Source: Cupriavidus malaysiensis (GTDB taxonomy: Bacteria; Pseudomonadota; Gammaproteobacteria; Burkholderiales; Burkholderiaceae). Taken from it: a stretch of 64,000 nucleotides of DNA. Positions 8,205 to 17,943 of this stretch are shown here, in pieces. The position numbers were made by a program, and so were the translations under genes. Under the pieces are notes generated by a model that was not told where the DNA came from, searched no databases, and was given only the letters and a program-made list of their open reading frames with translations. Where the stretch lies: contig NZ_CP017756.1 of NCBI RefSeq assembly GCF_001854325.1, forward strand, positions 62,001 through 126,000, read 5' to 3'. The number at the start of each line of letters is the position of its first letter. The stretch's first letter is position 1.

Positions 8205-8923
8205 TGTGCGGCCTCTTGGGTTGTTTCTTGGGTGACTTCTTGGAAGCCCTTCTTCAGTACCTCCAGGACCTCTGCGGCGAAGGTGTTTGCGTTGTCGAGC
8301 GCCTTGTCCAGGTTCGACACCTCGGCCTTGGTGAGCTTCGACAGTGTGCGGCGGTACGAGAACATCGCTTTAAAGGCCGCACGTTCTTTCAGTTCCGTAT
8401 TGAAGACAGGGATGCCTGCGTCGGCGAATGTTTTGCGGATGTAGGTGGTGTCTCGGCTTTGGATGGCCACTGCGGTGCGAGTGAACAACACACCAAATCG
8501 AAGCTTGAAGCCGGGGTTGTGCCGTTGGGCGACTCGCTCCTGCGCGCGAATGAGTTTGAACGCCCGCCCGGCTTGCTCGGCGTCGAGTTGCGAACCCTGA
8601 GTCGGGACGACCACGAAGTCCGCTGCGCTGATCGCGTGCGCGACGATCGTGGCGGCGGTGCCCTCGAGGTCGACGATGACGAAGTTAGAGTGCTGTCGAG
8701 CTTCGTCGATACGGTCATCGATGTCATCTTCGGTGACGTCCGAGATCACCGTCATTGTCTCGGGTGCCCCACCGTCTTGAGCCCAAGTCTTGACTGGATG
8801 GTTCGGGTCCGCATCAATGAACGCGACGCGCTGGCCGAGCTCAGCGATTTGCGTCGCCAGTATCAGCGACGATGTTGTCTTCCCTGCCCCACCCTTCGGG
8901 CTCACAAACGCGATTACCGGCAT
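8201..8923 (-). CDS. parA: ParA-family partition ATPase
   Basis: A 240-residue Walker-type ATPase from the ATG at 8923, preferred over the one at 8944 because AGGAG lies 6 nt before it. It has the deviant Walker A KGGAGKTT (10-17) with signature lysine, VAFIDADPNHP, and VIVDLEGTA. There is no N-terminal HTH, so it is of the short type Ib class, which pairs with small RHH proteins and relies on them for autoregulation. Palindromes of the A-box family start 48 bp upstream. Confidence 0.9.
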   Translation of the reverse strand: MPVIAFVSPKGGAGKTTSSLILATQIAELGQRVAFIDADPNHPVKTWAQDGGAPETMTVISDVTEDDIDDRIDEARQHSNFVIVDLEGTAATIVAHAISAADFVVVPTQGSQLDAEQAGRAFKLIRAQERVAQRHNPGFKLRFGVLFTRTAVAIQSRDTTYIRKTFADAGIPVFNTELKERAAFKAMFSYRRTLSKLTKAEVSNLDKALDNANTFAAEVLEVLKKGFQEVTQETTQEAAQ

Positions 8924-8970
8924 GAAGGCTCCTAGTGAATTCAATCGTGGCGGCGCCCGCCAACTTGAGG

Positions 8971-9058
8971 ATACTAGATAGCTATCTAGTATCCGATTAG
9001 TATCATTCTAATCGGATACCAATCGGATATCAATGGATATCTGATAGCTATCCGATTG
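8971..9058. promoter_or_regulatory. parA operator: cluster of palindromes
   Basis: A perfect 22-bp palindrome centred on AGATAGCTATCT spans 8971-8992. A second inverted repeat overlaps it (arms ATCCGATTAG and CTAATCGGAT, 8991-9017). GGATATC and GATAGCTATCCGAT motifs follow to 9058. The cluster sits between parA and the long array and probably contains the parA promoter, with the same DNA-binding protein acting as repressor here and centromere binder in the array. Confidence 0.7.
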
Positions 9059-9136
9059 TGTCGCGTCGAAGGTTGGCGACGCACCGCTGACCTTTGGCTA
9101 TCCAGTCGAGCGAGTTGACGTCGCAGGTTCCAGAAT

Positions 9137-11176
9137 CGCTAGCCGATAGATAGCCGATAGATAGCCGATGGAATCTCCCTGCGCACGTTGGTGCCCCATC
9201 ACCCTTCGCTGGCGCACCACCGTCATTGGATAGCTATCAGGTATCCGATGACGGTGGTGACCAGGGACGCTCGCGAACAGTTGCCGGGGGACCCCGTAAA
9301 GGCTAGCCGTTGGATAGCCAATTGAGTCATTGACCAGGTTGGGACCTCCATCGATCTCACTGGCTCTAGTCGAAATGGATAGCTATCGGATAGCCGATGC
9401 TGGTGGCGGCCAGGACCTTAGCGAACAGATGTCGTGGCCCCCTTGAAGGCTAGCCGTTGGATAGCTATTCGAGTCGTCGAGTCGTTGACCTGGACGGGCC
9501 CCGCCGCCATCGACCTCAGGCGGTTCAAACAAAATGGATAGCTATCCGATAGCTGAAGACGGTGGTAACCAGGACGCCGGTGAACAGCTGTCGGGAATCC
9601 CACGAAGGCTAGCCGTTAGATAGCCAATTGGGTCGTTGACCAAGCTGGGACCCGCTATCACTCCAGACGCTTCAGACCCAATGGATAGCTATCCGATATC
9701 TGATGGTGGCGGCGAGCGGGAGGCGGGCGGCCGTCGAGGTTCCCACAAAGGCTAGCCGATAGATAGCCGATGGAAACTCACTATGCAGGTTCGTGACACG
9801 CCCCGATCTCTAGCGCCCAATTCGAAATGGATAGCTATCGGATAGCTGATGGTCGCGGCGACTGGGTCACAGGCGAGCAGCCGTCGAGGACCCCGTAAAA
9901 GTTAGCTGATAGATAGCCGATTCAAGGTCGGCGCCCAGCTTGACGACGCCGCGCCCAGTTCTGGCGACCTAGACGAGTTAGATAGCTATCCGATAGCCGA
10001 TGATGGCAGTGACCAGGTCACGGGCGTGCGGTCGAGGGAGATCTCGTAGAGGCTAGCCGATAGATAGCCGATTCAGGCTCGCGGCCCCGGCTGGCGACGC
10101 ATCGTCGACTTCCGGCCACCCTGCGGAGATGGATAGCTATCCGATAGCCGATGAAGGCAGAGGCCGGGCAACTGGCGCGCGGCCGAGGGAGATCCCATAG
10201 AGGCTAGCCGATGGATAGCCGATTCGAGCTCGGTGGCCAGCCTGATAACGCCCCGCCCGGTTTTGGCGACCTAGCCGAACTAGATAGCTATCCGATAGCC
10301 GATGTTGGTTGTGAGCAGGTCACTGGCGCGCGGCCGGGAGAGATCCCACAGAGGCTAGCCGATGCAAGCTCGCCACTCAAGCTGACGACGCCCCGCCTAC
10401 CTCTGGTGACTCGGCAGAGCTGGATAGCTATCCGATAGCCGATGTTGGTTGTGAGCAAGTCACTGGCGCGCGGCCGGGAGAGATCCCACAGAGGCTAGCC
10501 GATGGATAGCCGGTGCAAGCTCGCCACTCAAGCTGACGGCTCGCCACTCAGGCTGACGACGCCTCGCCTACCTCCGGTGACTCAGCTGAGCTGGATAGCT
10601 ATCCGATAGCCGGTGTTGGTTGTGACCAGGTCACTGGCGCGCGGCCGGGAGAGATCCCACAGAGGCTAGCCGATGGCTAGCCGGTTCAAGCTCGCTACCG
10701 AGTCTGGTAGCGCACCTACAATGTCTGGCGATCTGGCCGAGCTAGATAGTAGCTATCCGATAGCCGATGAGGCAGGCGAGCAAGGCACGGGGTAATGTTG
10801 ACGCGTGCGTTGAGGCATTGAGACTGGCCGGCTTGCCGATTCCATGGCCCCGCCTACTTCTGGTGACTCGGCAGAGCTGGATAGCTATCCGATAGCCGAT
10901 GTTGGTTGTGACCAGGTCACTGCCGTGCAGCCGGGAGAGGTCCCATAGAGGCTAGCCGATAAATAGCCGATGCAAGCTCGCTACTCAGGCTGACGACGCC
11001 TCGCCTACCTCCGGTGACTCAGCTGAGCTGGATAGCTATCCGATAGCCGGTGTTGGTTGTGACCGGGTCACTGCCGTGCAGCGGGGAGAGGTCCCATAGA
11101 GGCTAGCCGATAAATAGCCGATGCTGACCTGATCGCCGCTATCGTCGGATAGCTGGCTATCGGATAGCTATCCAAT
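9137..11176. repeat. Long A/B box array, probable partition centromere (parS)
   Basis: Two motif types alternate. A boxes (GGATAGCTATCCGATAGCC) start at 9228, 9377, 9536, 9683, 9829, 9980, 10131, 10282, 10422, 10593, 10744, 10879 and 11030. B boxes (GGCTAGCCGATAGATAGCC) start at about 9137, 9301, 9448, 9607, 9750, 9900, 10051, 10202, 10353, 10493, 10664, 10950 and 11101. A-to-B start spacing is 71 bp in ten pairs (73 and 67 in two others), and the whole period is about 151 bp. The rightmost units are nearly identical over most of their length while the left ones have diverged. It lies next to parA and its RHH gene. Confidence 0.8.
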
Positions 11177-11781
11177 TGCGAGCGGCCGTCGGTGTTGCGA
11201 CAAGAGCGTCCGGTCTGCACTGGGTAGCGTCACATCTCCTCGCGGGGCATTTGGCTCTGGAGGTACAGATCCAAGCTATCTCCATCGGACGGGCCTTGCT
11301 CCCGCGGGGAGCAAGGATATGGGGCGAGTCGCCGAATGCTACAACCAAGGTGGAGGGAAAGGCTTTCGAGCAAGGGACGAAGAGGAGGGCAAGATGGTCT
11401 TGCAATGCTCGTTCAGGGCCATTTTCCCAATCACGCCGCCACGCCCCAACTGCCTGATTTACAACAGGAATAAGCAGATCGCATGCCGGGCAAGCCATTT
11501 TCGGCACCAGAAATCGAATGTAAATTATTTTGGTCCTACTTCCGTCAGCGCCGGGCGTCCGCCTCGCCTTTTGCGCAGCTTAACGCTGCGGCACGGTGCG
11601 CTACCGGTGGCTGCCAGGCATTCCAGCATGGAAATAGTATCGGCTAGCTATCGGATATCCTCTAGCTAGCCTGCCGTTGAGCGTGCAGGTGCGCCAGCGG
11701 TATCATTCCGGGGTCGCCGGCGCTGAGACCATAGTCTCGAGAAGAGATGCCCACAGGGGAGGGCGGGCTTGGCTACCGCCC
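11177..11781. other. Gene-free stretch with one stray box pair
   Basis: No convincing gene; open frames on both strands are mutually overlapping and lack ribosome-binding sites. At about 11640-11672 there is an isolated box-like pair (GCTAGCTATCGGATATCC followed by CTAGCTAGCC), related to the array upstream. Confidence 0.4.
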
Positions 11782-12549
11782 TCAGCCAAGGTTCCATGAG
11801 CCGCCTCGGTACTGGTAGGTGCCGTTGACGACACCAACCAGCCACGAGGATACCGTCGCAGTCTTGAGGCCACCGAACAGCACCATTTGCCCTTGCTCGG
11901 GGTCCAGCATCGCGATCGGTAACTCGGCCAGCGTTCCGGTGCCGATGGCGGCATCGGGAAACACATCGCCGAAGTCGCGATTCAAAAGCAGGCGCGCAGT
12001 CGCTTTGCTGAGAGTGCGGAAGATCTCCTTGCGGACCAACCAATAGCACTCTACGGACGAGGCCGAGTACCGCTCCTGGAGGCGGGTGAAGTCGCGAAGG
12101 TGCAGTGTTGCAACTCGATCACGATCGTGCGCCCGGGGGACAAAGAATAGAACGTCGGCATCCCACCTCTCGCCGCCAGGAGTCCTTCCCGGAACCTCAT
12201 CGCGCCCCTCAATGCCCATGCTGGCCAAGCCGGCCAGAACGGACGTTCTCCCGGCCTTGTGCGATTTCGTGTCGGGCGCTGCGGCGCAATCGTCCGACAG
12301 CTGTGCAAAGAAAGACAAGTCGCTGATGCTGGTCTTGAGCACCGCAGGCGCGTTGCAGCATGACATCACGAAGTCGCCGGGCTGCGCGGCCCGCTTCAAT
12401 GCCTCCCGCGCGGAACTGAGAAATGTAGGAGGGCTGACGGATGCTATGGCATGGAGGTATCCCCAAATGAGAACGGCTAGGCTGACCCTGCCAGGTCGCA
12501 GTAGTACGGAGCAGCGGGCATGGAATCCGCAAACTTCGCGCGTGCCCAA
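11782..12549 (-). CDS. Hypothetical protein downstream of KAP NTPase
   Basis: A frame of up to 255 residues from a TTG at 12549; the first ATG is at 12366 (194 residues), so the start is uncertain. The sequence has no recognised domain. A segment DADVLFFVPRAHDRDRVATLHL and a hydrophobic C-terminal part (GQMVLFGGLKTATVSSWLVG) suggest a compact soluble fold. It is on the same strand as the KAP NTPase but separated by 238 bp that contain array-type boxes (12618-12682), so it may have its own promoter controlled through them. Confidence 0.45.
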   Translation of the reverse strand: MGTREVCGFHARCSVLLRPGRVSLAVLIWGYLHAIASVSPPTFLSSAREALKRAAQPGDFVMSCCNAPAVLKTSISDLSFFAQLSDDCAAAPDTKSHKAGRTSVLAGLASMGIEGRDEVPGRTPGGERWDADVLFFVPRAHDRDRVATLHLRDFTRLQERYSASSVECYWLVRKEIFRTLSKATARLLLNRDFGDVFPDAAIGTGTLAELPIAMLDPEQGQMVLFGGLKTATVSSWLVGVVNGTYQYRGGSWNLG

Positions 12550-12617
12550 GAGGCGCGTTCTTCGGCGGGGGAGTTGCGGGTGACTTCGGACTGCTCGCCA
12601 AAGCTGATTCGGTATTT

Positions 12618-12682
12618 AGATCGGATATCTACTGGATATCCGATAGCTATCCGATAACCAATAGATATCCAATAGATCGCTG
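12618..12682. promoter_or_regulatory. Isolated cluster of A-box-like palindromes
   Basis: GGATATC, GGATATCCGATAGCTATCC and GATATCC motifs crowd into 65 bp, resembling the parA operator rather than the spaced array. The cluster lies between the KAP NTPase stop and the 12549 gene on the minus strand, in promoter position for the latter. Confidence 0.6.
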
Positions 12683-12787
12683 ACGAATTCTCAGCGATGA
12701 ACTGCGGTGCTCTGGCTGCCCTTAGAGGGCCGGGGAGAGTCGCCCTGGTACTGCTGCATTGCAGTCGACCGCTGTCTACCTCTGGGG

Positions 12788-14518
12788 CTAGGCTCCAATT
12801 CCGCCCTCGGCCAAAAGCGCTGGAACTTTGCTCTCTGCGAACAACGTTCGCAACAACCGTCCGAAACGGTTCTCTTTCTCGACTCTGACGATGCGCCGGC
12901 ATGCTTCCAAGAAATTCATCCCAGCCTGGCCAAAGTTTTTCTCGTACATTTCGTGCTGTTCGAGAATGTCCAAACTTTTGAGTACGAAAAACTTGAAATC
13001 ACGACCTTTCAACGTGCGCATCGCAGTCTCGAAATCGTCGATCGTAGCCGCTCTCATCGCCGCTTCTTCCCGATGGCCCCATCCGTCGTTCTCAAGAAGG
13101 TGCTTGACGGCATCGACGACGGTCGCACTGTGAATTCGAGCATCGCGCGCATTGTCGATTGCTGCCTTAAGTTTTGGGTGTAGCGGCTGACGGAACGGTG
13201 ATTCCCCAAATTCGGCCTTGTCGGCGATGGTCGCGAAGTGAGCCAACCAACCATCAATCAAAGCTTCTTCAAGTTTGGCACCACCAGGTAGATCGGCCAT
13301 TTGTTTTCCGAGCGCCGTGACAGTGTAGGCGTCAAGGTCGCCGACTCTGGCGATGAGCTTGGCCGCATCAGCTACGAGATCGTTGTCGCAGTCTGTGACG
13401 TCCCAAATGAAACGTTCAAAGAATGCGTGCGCGAGATTTCTAGATTCGGTGCGATTCTCATTGCGTTGGTAGCCTTGGACGATGGTCTCAATCGCCTTTG
13501 CGTCATGCTTTCCGTCGCAAACGAAGGCAACAACCAGTTCTTCAAATTCATCCGAAGAATTGATCCCTAGCTTTGACAGCAGAACTTTCCATGCGGCCGG
13601 CGTTGAGCCCTCGGCTTTCTCCTTTGACGCATCGCCTTCCTGCCCGAGGTAGCGCCTCACAAAGTCGCTAGAACCTCGGTTGTAGCCTGCGACATACTCC
13701 AGAGTCGGCCCGTCCTTGATGGCTTTATTTGCGAGAGCAGAAATGAGCACAATCGAGGGAACAGTTCGTGCCTGTATCGCGAGAGGCATGTCCCCAGTGG
13801 CACCGAGGAGCCGAACCACAAGACGGTAAGCCTGACGGATGACCCGGATATTGGTGATCCCGCACGCGTCCATCGCAGCCCTGGCCGTCGCGCGGTAAGG
13901 GCTTTCCAAGTTCGGAACCGCGATGTCAAACGCCTCCCCAGGTGTCGGCGTGAAACGAAGTTCTTCTTCGACCACCTTCTCTCGGAACGCCGCCCAGAGC
14001 GCGCTGTCGGTAGGTGCGGAGAGCTGGTCCGAGTTGAGAATCAAGAGGAATCGCGTACCAAAATTCTGAGAGTATTCGTCGACGAAGCCCAGGACCTCGT
14101 CAACTGACAACGAGGCGTGCTTGCGCTCGATGTCATCGATGACTACGAATCGGTTACGCAAGGCAACAGGAACTGCTACCAGCGCAAGCTCGTCGAGCGC
14201 CGAAAACCCCTCGTGGACCTTCCTCAAGGCGTCGACGCTGACCTTCCAAGTCTTCATCAGACCTTCGGTCAACGAGCTGCTGTCACCGCCTACTGGGAGC
14301 GCGCTTTGGACCACCTTGAGCTTGAGCTGATTGATATCTTTCAAGCCAAAGAGGGACACGTAGCGCGCGCCTTCGACGATCGGGTCCTGCGACTCTTTGC
14401 GAATCTCGTTCCAGAGGTGGGTTTTGCCGGTGCCCCATGCGCCTGTCAGCGCGATGACTTTTAGGTCGGCGTTGTCGATGAGCGAGATCAACTGCGTTTT
14501 AGATTGTTCGATCGTCAT
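12788..14518 (-). CDS. KAP-family P-loop NTPase
   Basis: From the ATG at 14518 the protein has 576 residues (an upstream GTG/ATG at 14581 would add 21). Walker A is GAWGTGKT (26-33) and Walker B is RFVVIDDIER (123-132), the DD-x-ER form typical of KAP/STAND-like NTPases. The C-terminal half is helical with no recognised effector. Such NTPases are often found in phage-defence or abortive-infection loci; whether this one acts with the 11782 gene is unknown. No membrane insertion segment typical of eukaryotic KAPs is seen. Confidence 0.75.
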   Translation of the reverse strand: MTIEQSKTQLISLIDNADLKVIALTGAWGTGKTHLWNEIRKESQDPIVEGARYVSLFGLKDINQLKLKVVQSALPVGGDSSSLTEGLMKTWKVSVDALRKVHEGFSALDELALVAVPVALRNRFVVIDDIERKHASLSVDEVLGFVDEYSQNFGTRFLLILNSDQLSAPTDSALWAAFREKVVEEELRFTPTPGEAFDIAVPNLESPYRATARAAMDACGITNIRVIRQAYRLVVRLLGATGDMPLAIQARTVPSIVLISALANKAIKDGPTLEYVAGYNRGSSDFVRRYLGQEGDASKEKAEGSTPAAWKVLLSKLGINSSDEFEELVVAFVCDGKHDAKAIETIVQGYQRNENRTESRNLAHAFFERFIWDVTDCDNDLVADAAKLIARVGDLDAYTVTALGKQMADLPGGAKLEEALIDGWLAHFATIADKAEFGESPFRQPLHPKLKAAIDNARDARIHSATVVDAVKHLLENDGWGHREEAAMRAATIDDFETAMRTLKGRDFKFFVLKSLDILEQHEMYEKNFGQAGMNFLEACRRIVRVEKENRFGRLLRTLFAESKVPALLAEGGIGA

Positions 14519-14724
14519 TTGCTTTATTCGGTGCTGAATCCAGCAGGCGGTCCCGCCAGTACGACGTTTGGGTTGCATCACTGGCGCACCCGACCAGCCA
14601 GCTCCTGTGAAGATTGTTCGAGATTCGAGGAGAACGCGTCGCCATATCGCAATTCTAAGTCAGCACCGGGCCACCGCGAGTTTATGGGCCGCTCCGAAGC
14701 AGCCGTTCTCGACCGGCAGCAAAT

Positions 14725-14891
14725 GGCCGTTCTCTGCCCTTGGTCGGGCCTGGCTCCAGCTTCCAGTGACAAATTTATTTCGCGGCCCGCAAACGCTTAT
14801 CCAGTAAGGGTCTGGAGCGGAATCGACGGAGATCACCTGACGTGTTGACAGATTTACTGTCGCAACGGTGACACATTCATTTCGGTCTACG
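14725..14891. repeat. 167-bp repeat, copy 1
   Basis: This block matches 22997-23163 with only about two differences. It contains spaced TGACAG/ACTGTC/GTGACAC motifs that resemble the multiple end repeats of IS21-type elements, and a similar TTGACAGATTT motif recurs near 20522. It abuts a truncated copy of the lipoprotein gene at 14893. It is probably the end of a lost insertion sequence or a small non-autonomous element. Confidence 0.7.
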
Positions 14892-14892
14892 A

Positions 14893-15363
14893 CAGGTACC
14901 ACAGTTCGGGCCCATCGGATCACTAAACCTCGACAACCGGATCTTTGACGACAACCTGCTGAAAGTTGCCTTCAACGCGAATGGAGCACCGAGCCAGCTT
15001 GCGTTTCAGTCCAAGGCGCAAGCCGCCAATGCAGCTGCCGCCATGAGCGACGTCAGTCAGTCGTATCTGGGATTTGCCAAAGCGCGACAGCAGGATCGCC
15101 TCGACACAGCGAACGCCCAGATTGCCTACGACAAGAGTCGCGCTGCTGCCGATGCGTCCGTCGCAGCCGATAACCTCAAGGCTCTGGCGGATGTGCAGCG
15201 AAGAGTCGCGCTTGCCACGGGTACTGCATCTGCAGACGCGACTCAGCTTGAGTCGCTGGGTAACCAAAAGGCCATGCTTGAGACACAGCTAGAGATCATC
15301 AAGTTGCAGAAGCAAATCAACGACGCGAAGGCATTGCTCGGCGCAAGCACGGTACCGCAGTAG
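14893..15363 (+). pseudogene. Truncated duplicate of the 23292 lipoprotein gene (C-terminal 156 residues)
   Basis: The frame is open and aligns without gaps to the last 156 codons of the 23292-25019 gene (24550-25019), with scattered substitutions such as SFAK to GFAK and VQQ to VPQ. The upstream 1.25 kb of that gene is missing and replaced by the 167-bp repeat. The fragment lacks a signal peptide; an internal ATG at 15043 could give a 106-residue coiled-coil product, but expression is doubtful. Confidence 0.85.
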
Positions 15364-15559
15364 TGGCCTTTTTGCCGTGGTACCAGTGTGGCCGGCCAAG
15401 CAGTGGAAGGATTATCGGACGGACGTTCACTACACCGGGTTGACGCGTCGACCGCGCCAGTCTAGATTGCCCGTTCTGGCAGCAGATGCACAGCGGCTCA
15501 TTGGACGTCTGGATCCGAATGTGAGGCGAAAAAGGATCCGAATCGAAGGAGGGAGTGCA

Positions 15560-16768
15560 ATGGGGAGTCTTCTGTTGTTGATTGGCAGTCTCAAACCGCA
15601 CGAAGCTGCGCTGGTTGGTGCCTGCTTTGCGGCCTTGGTCGGCGCAGTCTCAACCGTTCTGTCCGGTGTTCTGCGCGACTTTCTCGCTAAGTCCTGGTCT
15701 GACAAGAGAGACCATCAAGAATCGGCCAAAGAAGTCTTTCGAGGCTACGCTGAGCCGCTTGCGTCAGCCACGACTGCCCTCTATTGGCGGCTCAATGAGA
15801 TGGTCAGCGGCAATGGAAGAGCATCATTTCTTACAGCCAAGGAGCCGAGAAATGAGTTTGATCAGTACAAACTGCTGAGTACATATTTCCGTCTAGCCGC
15901 AGTCCTCGGATGGCTTCGAGCCCTTCGCCGTGAGCTGTCATTCTTAAGAGCCTATGGTCATAGGCGCATAGGTGAGCTTGACGCGGCGCTGGACGCTTTT
16001 GAGAAATCCTTGGCGGATGGCCACGAGGTTGAGGTCCTGCGCTTGCGTGGACTACAGGAGCTTTGGGGCATTCCGCTGATCAACGACGCCCGCGCGGAGG
16101 AGCGCTCGGCCGTAGCCGTCGAGGACCGCATCGAGCGCGCCCTGCACGGCAAGGTCGCAACGCGGGCCGCTGACCTTGAAAGCGCTGCTCAGTTAGAACT
16201 CTGCCGGGAGTTGGCCGACCTCATCGCGGAGAAGTCCGGCTGCAAGACGATTCAAACTGTTGTGCTGAAAGAGACGCAAGCGAGATCCATATGCCAAATC
16301 GACATTCGACAGGCGTGGCTCTATCGGGATTGGCAGACGGCGATAGGCGACATGATGATCCGGGAGACCAAGGCGTCAAACCGGAACTTCGAGGTCATAG
16401 GATATGGTGACTTTGAGGAGATGCTGCTGGCGCCCACAAAGACGCAATATCGCTCGCTTAGTCGTATTGCCGCGTTGTTCCATGACGTCGATCTTGAGCG
16501 CAAAGACTTGTACGACGCGCGTCCTGTGGCCCTTCATAAACTGCTGGGCGCCACCGCAGCTTTGATCGTTGCTCTGGCCGACACGCGCATTGGCAAAAAC
16601 ACAGTGGATGCGACGACGGCAAAAAGGGCGCGATTGACTCATGCCGGCCATGCCGGGATCAAGCCCGGAACTATTCGTAGCTGGCGCACACGCTGGCTAC
16701 CCCTGGTCGCGACGATAGCAACCAGAGTACCTGCGAAGTCACCTGCTCACCATCCCCTGCAAGAATAG
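15560..16768 (+). CDS. Hypothetical membrane-anchored protein
   Basis: The ATG at 15560 follows GAAGGAGGG by 6 nt, so longer upstream frames are rejected. The 402-residue product starts with a hydrophobic double segment (about 3-40: LLLLIGSLK, then ALVGACFAALVGAVSTVLSG) and continues as a mostly helical cytoplasmic domain with a second weak hydrophobic stretch near 330-345. No family was recognised. It stands alone between the truncated lipoprotein copy and the broken protease. Confidence 0.6.
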   Translation: MGSLLLLIGSLKPHEAALVGACFAALVGAVSTVLSGVLRDFLAKSWSDKRDHQESAKEVFRGYAEPLASATTALYWRLNEMVSGNGRASFLTAKEPRNEFDQYKLLSTYFRLAAVLGWLRALRRELSFLRAYGHRRIGELDAALDAFEKSLADGHEVEVLRLRGLQELWGIPLINDARAEERSAVAVEDRIERALHGKVATRAADLESAAQLELCRELADLIAEKSGCKTIQTVVLKETQARSICQIDIRQAWLYRDWQTAIGDMMIRETKASNRNFEVIGYGDFEEMLLAPTKTQYRSLSRIAALFHDVDLERKDLYDARPVALHKLLGATAALIVALADTRIGKNTVDATTAKRARLTHAGHAGIKPGTIRSWRTRWLPLVATIATRVPAKSPAHHPLQE

Positions 16769-17021
16769 TCAACCGCGCTTGAGGCCCCCTCCCAAGCCGT
16801 AAAGCGAACTAACTATGTGACTACCCTTGCCGTGACCTGATGCGGCCTGCTAGGAATCGAGGCAAATCGGCTATAGGCCCGTGATCACGGAGCCTGGTGC
16901 CTACCAGTTCCGTGCCACGGTGGTCAACAAGCATTCAGGCCCTGCGCGACCCTGGCAATGGTCACAATGCTCGCCGCACTGCATACTGTGGCACTCAAGC
17001 GATGCGTGTATGAGGACGAGA

Positions 17022-17832
17022 ATGACCAAGGAAGAGTGGGAGAACCACTGCGCCAGCGTGACGAACCAGATGGCGTCGTACGTGGCGCCATTCGTAACAC
17101 CGATCAGCATGTCCGAAGAGCAAGGCTCCGGCATTGCATGGGGTAGTGGTGGCTATCTCGATGCGAACGAAGGCACCTGGCTGATTACGGCAAGCCATGT
17201 TTTCGAGGACGTTCCCACGGGAGGGCGTCTTGCACATCTGCCGGTGCCAGGGGCGAGTACGTCGGAGTCGCCAACGCGCCGGAACTAGCGCCGTGGCCCG
17301 TCGACGCGGCAGCAGTTAAAGTGCCTTCAATTCCTGATCACTCAAGCCAGAAACCGGTCCCCAATGAACAGGTTCTAGATCGCTATTCCGCAGTGAGTGG
17401 CGAGCTTCTTTTTTGGATTGGATTTCCTGGATACAGACTAGACCGACGGGACCCGGTCGTTCCGGGAAAGCGTCGAGCAACGCTGTTTGGCGAGTTGCAT
17501 ACCACAGGCCTTCCTATGCTCTCACAGGCTCTACAAGGCCAAGAGTTGCAACATTCTAAGTTCGATAGTCAAACGCACATTGCAATCCACTATCCGAGCA
17601 CTGCGAAGAAGATGGCGGGGGGGATGACGTTCCTCTTCCGCAGCCAAAGGGAATGAGTGGTAGCTTTCTATGGAACACCCGCTTCGTCGAGAAATACCAA
17701 GCAGGGCTGCCTTGGACGCCAAGTGATTCTAAGGTGTGCGGAGTGGTGTGGGCCGCCTTAGACAGTCCGGAGGTGATCTTAGCCAGTAGAATTGAATTCG
17801 TGCGCCAGAGGCTCGCACCTGCGTTCATCTAG
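17022..17832 (+). pseudogene. Trypsin-like serine protease broken by two frameshifts
   Basis: Three frames join into one protease-like protein. Frame 1 from the ATG at 17022 carries the His motif LITASHVFED. Near 17250 the sense continues in a second frame (EYVGVANAPELAPWPVD). After a run of seven Gs (17617-17623) it continues in a third frame with the nucleophile motif PLPQPKGMSGSFLW, ending at TAG 17830-17832. The order His...GMSGS is that of S1-type proteases. Either the gene is dead or one or both shifts are sequencing errors; the G-run is a classic error site. Confidence 0.7.
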
Positions 17833-17893
17833 AGTTCGTCTCTCACCAAGGTATTCCGCGGTGCCAAGGAGGCGGGTTAGCCGAGATTAACTG

Positions 17894-17943
17894 TTATCTC
17901 TGTACACACGCGTCGCGCGGGCCGAGGACCGTTTCTGACCCGT
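17894..17943 (+). repeat. 50-bp direct repeat, copy 1 (half of the inverted repeat at 20788)
   Basis: The segment beginning TTATCTCTGTACACACGCG matches 20806-20855 with one mismatch. At 20 kb the match starts exactly at the inner edge of the right arm of a perfect inverted repeat; here the left arm and spacer differ. The 2.9 kb between the copies holds the GNAT, HAD and HU-like genes. Confidence 0.7.

Noticed and set aside
9137..11176. Regular repeats could suggest a CRISPR array
   Set aside because: The two repeat types alternate, the intervals are 71/80 bp, the intervals are themselves related, repeats are palindromic A/B boxes, and no cas genes are present.
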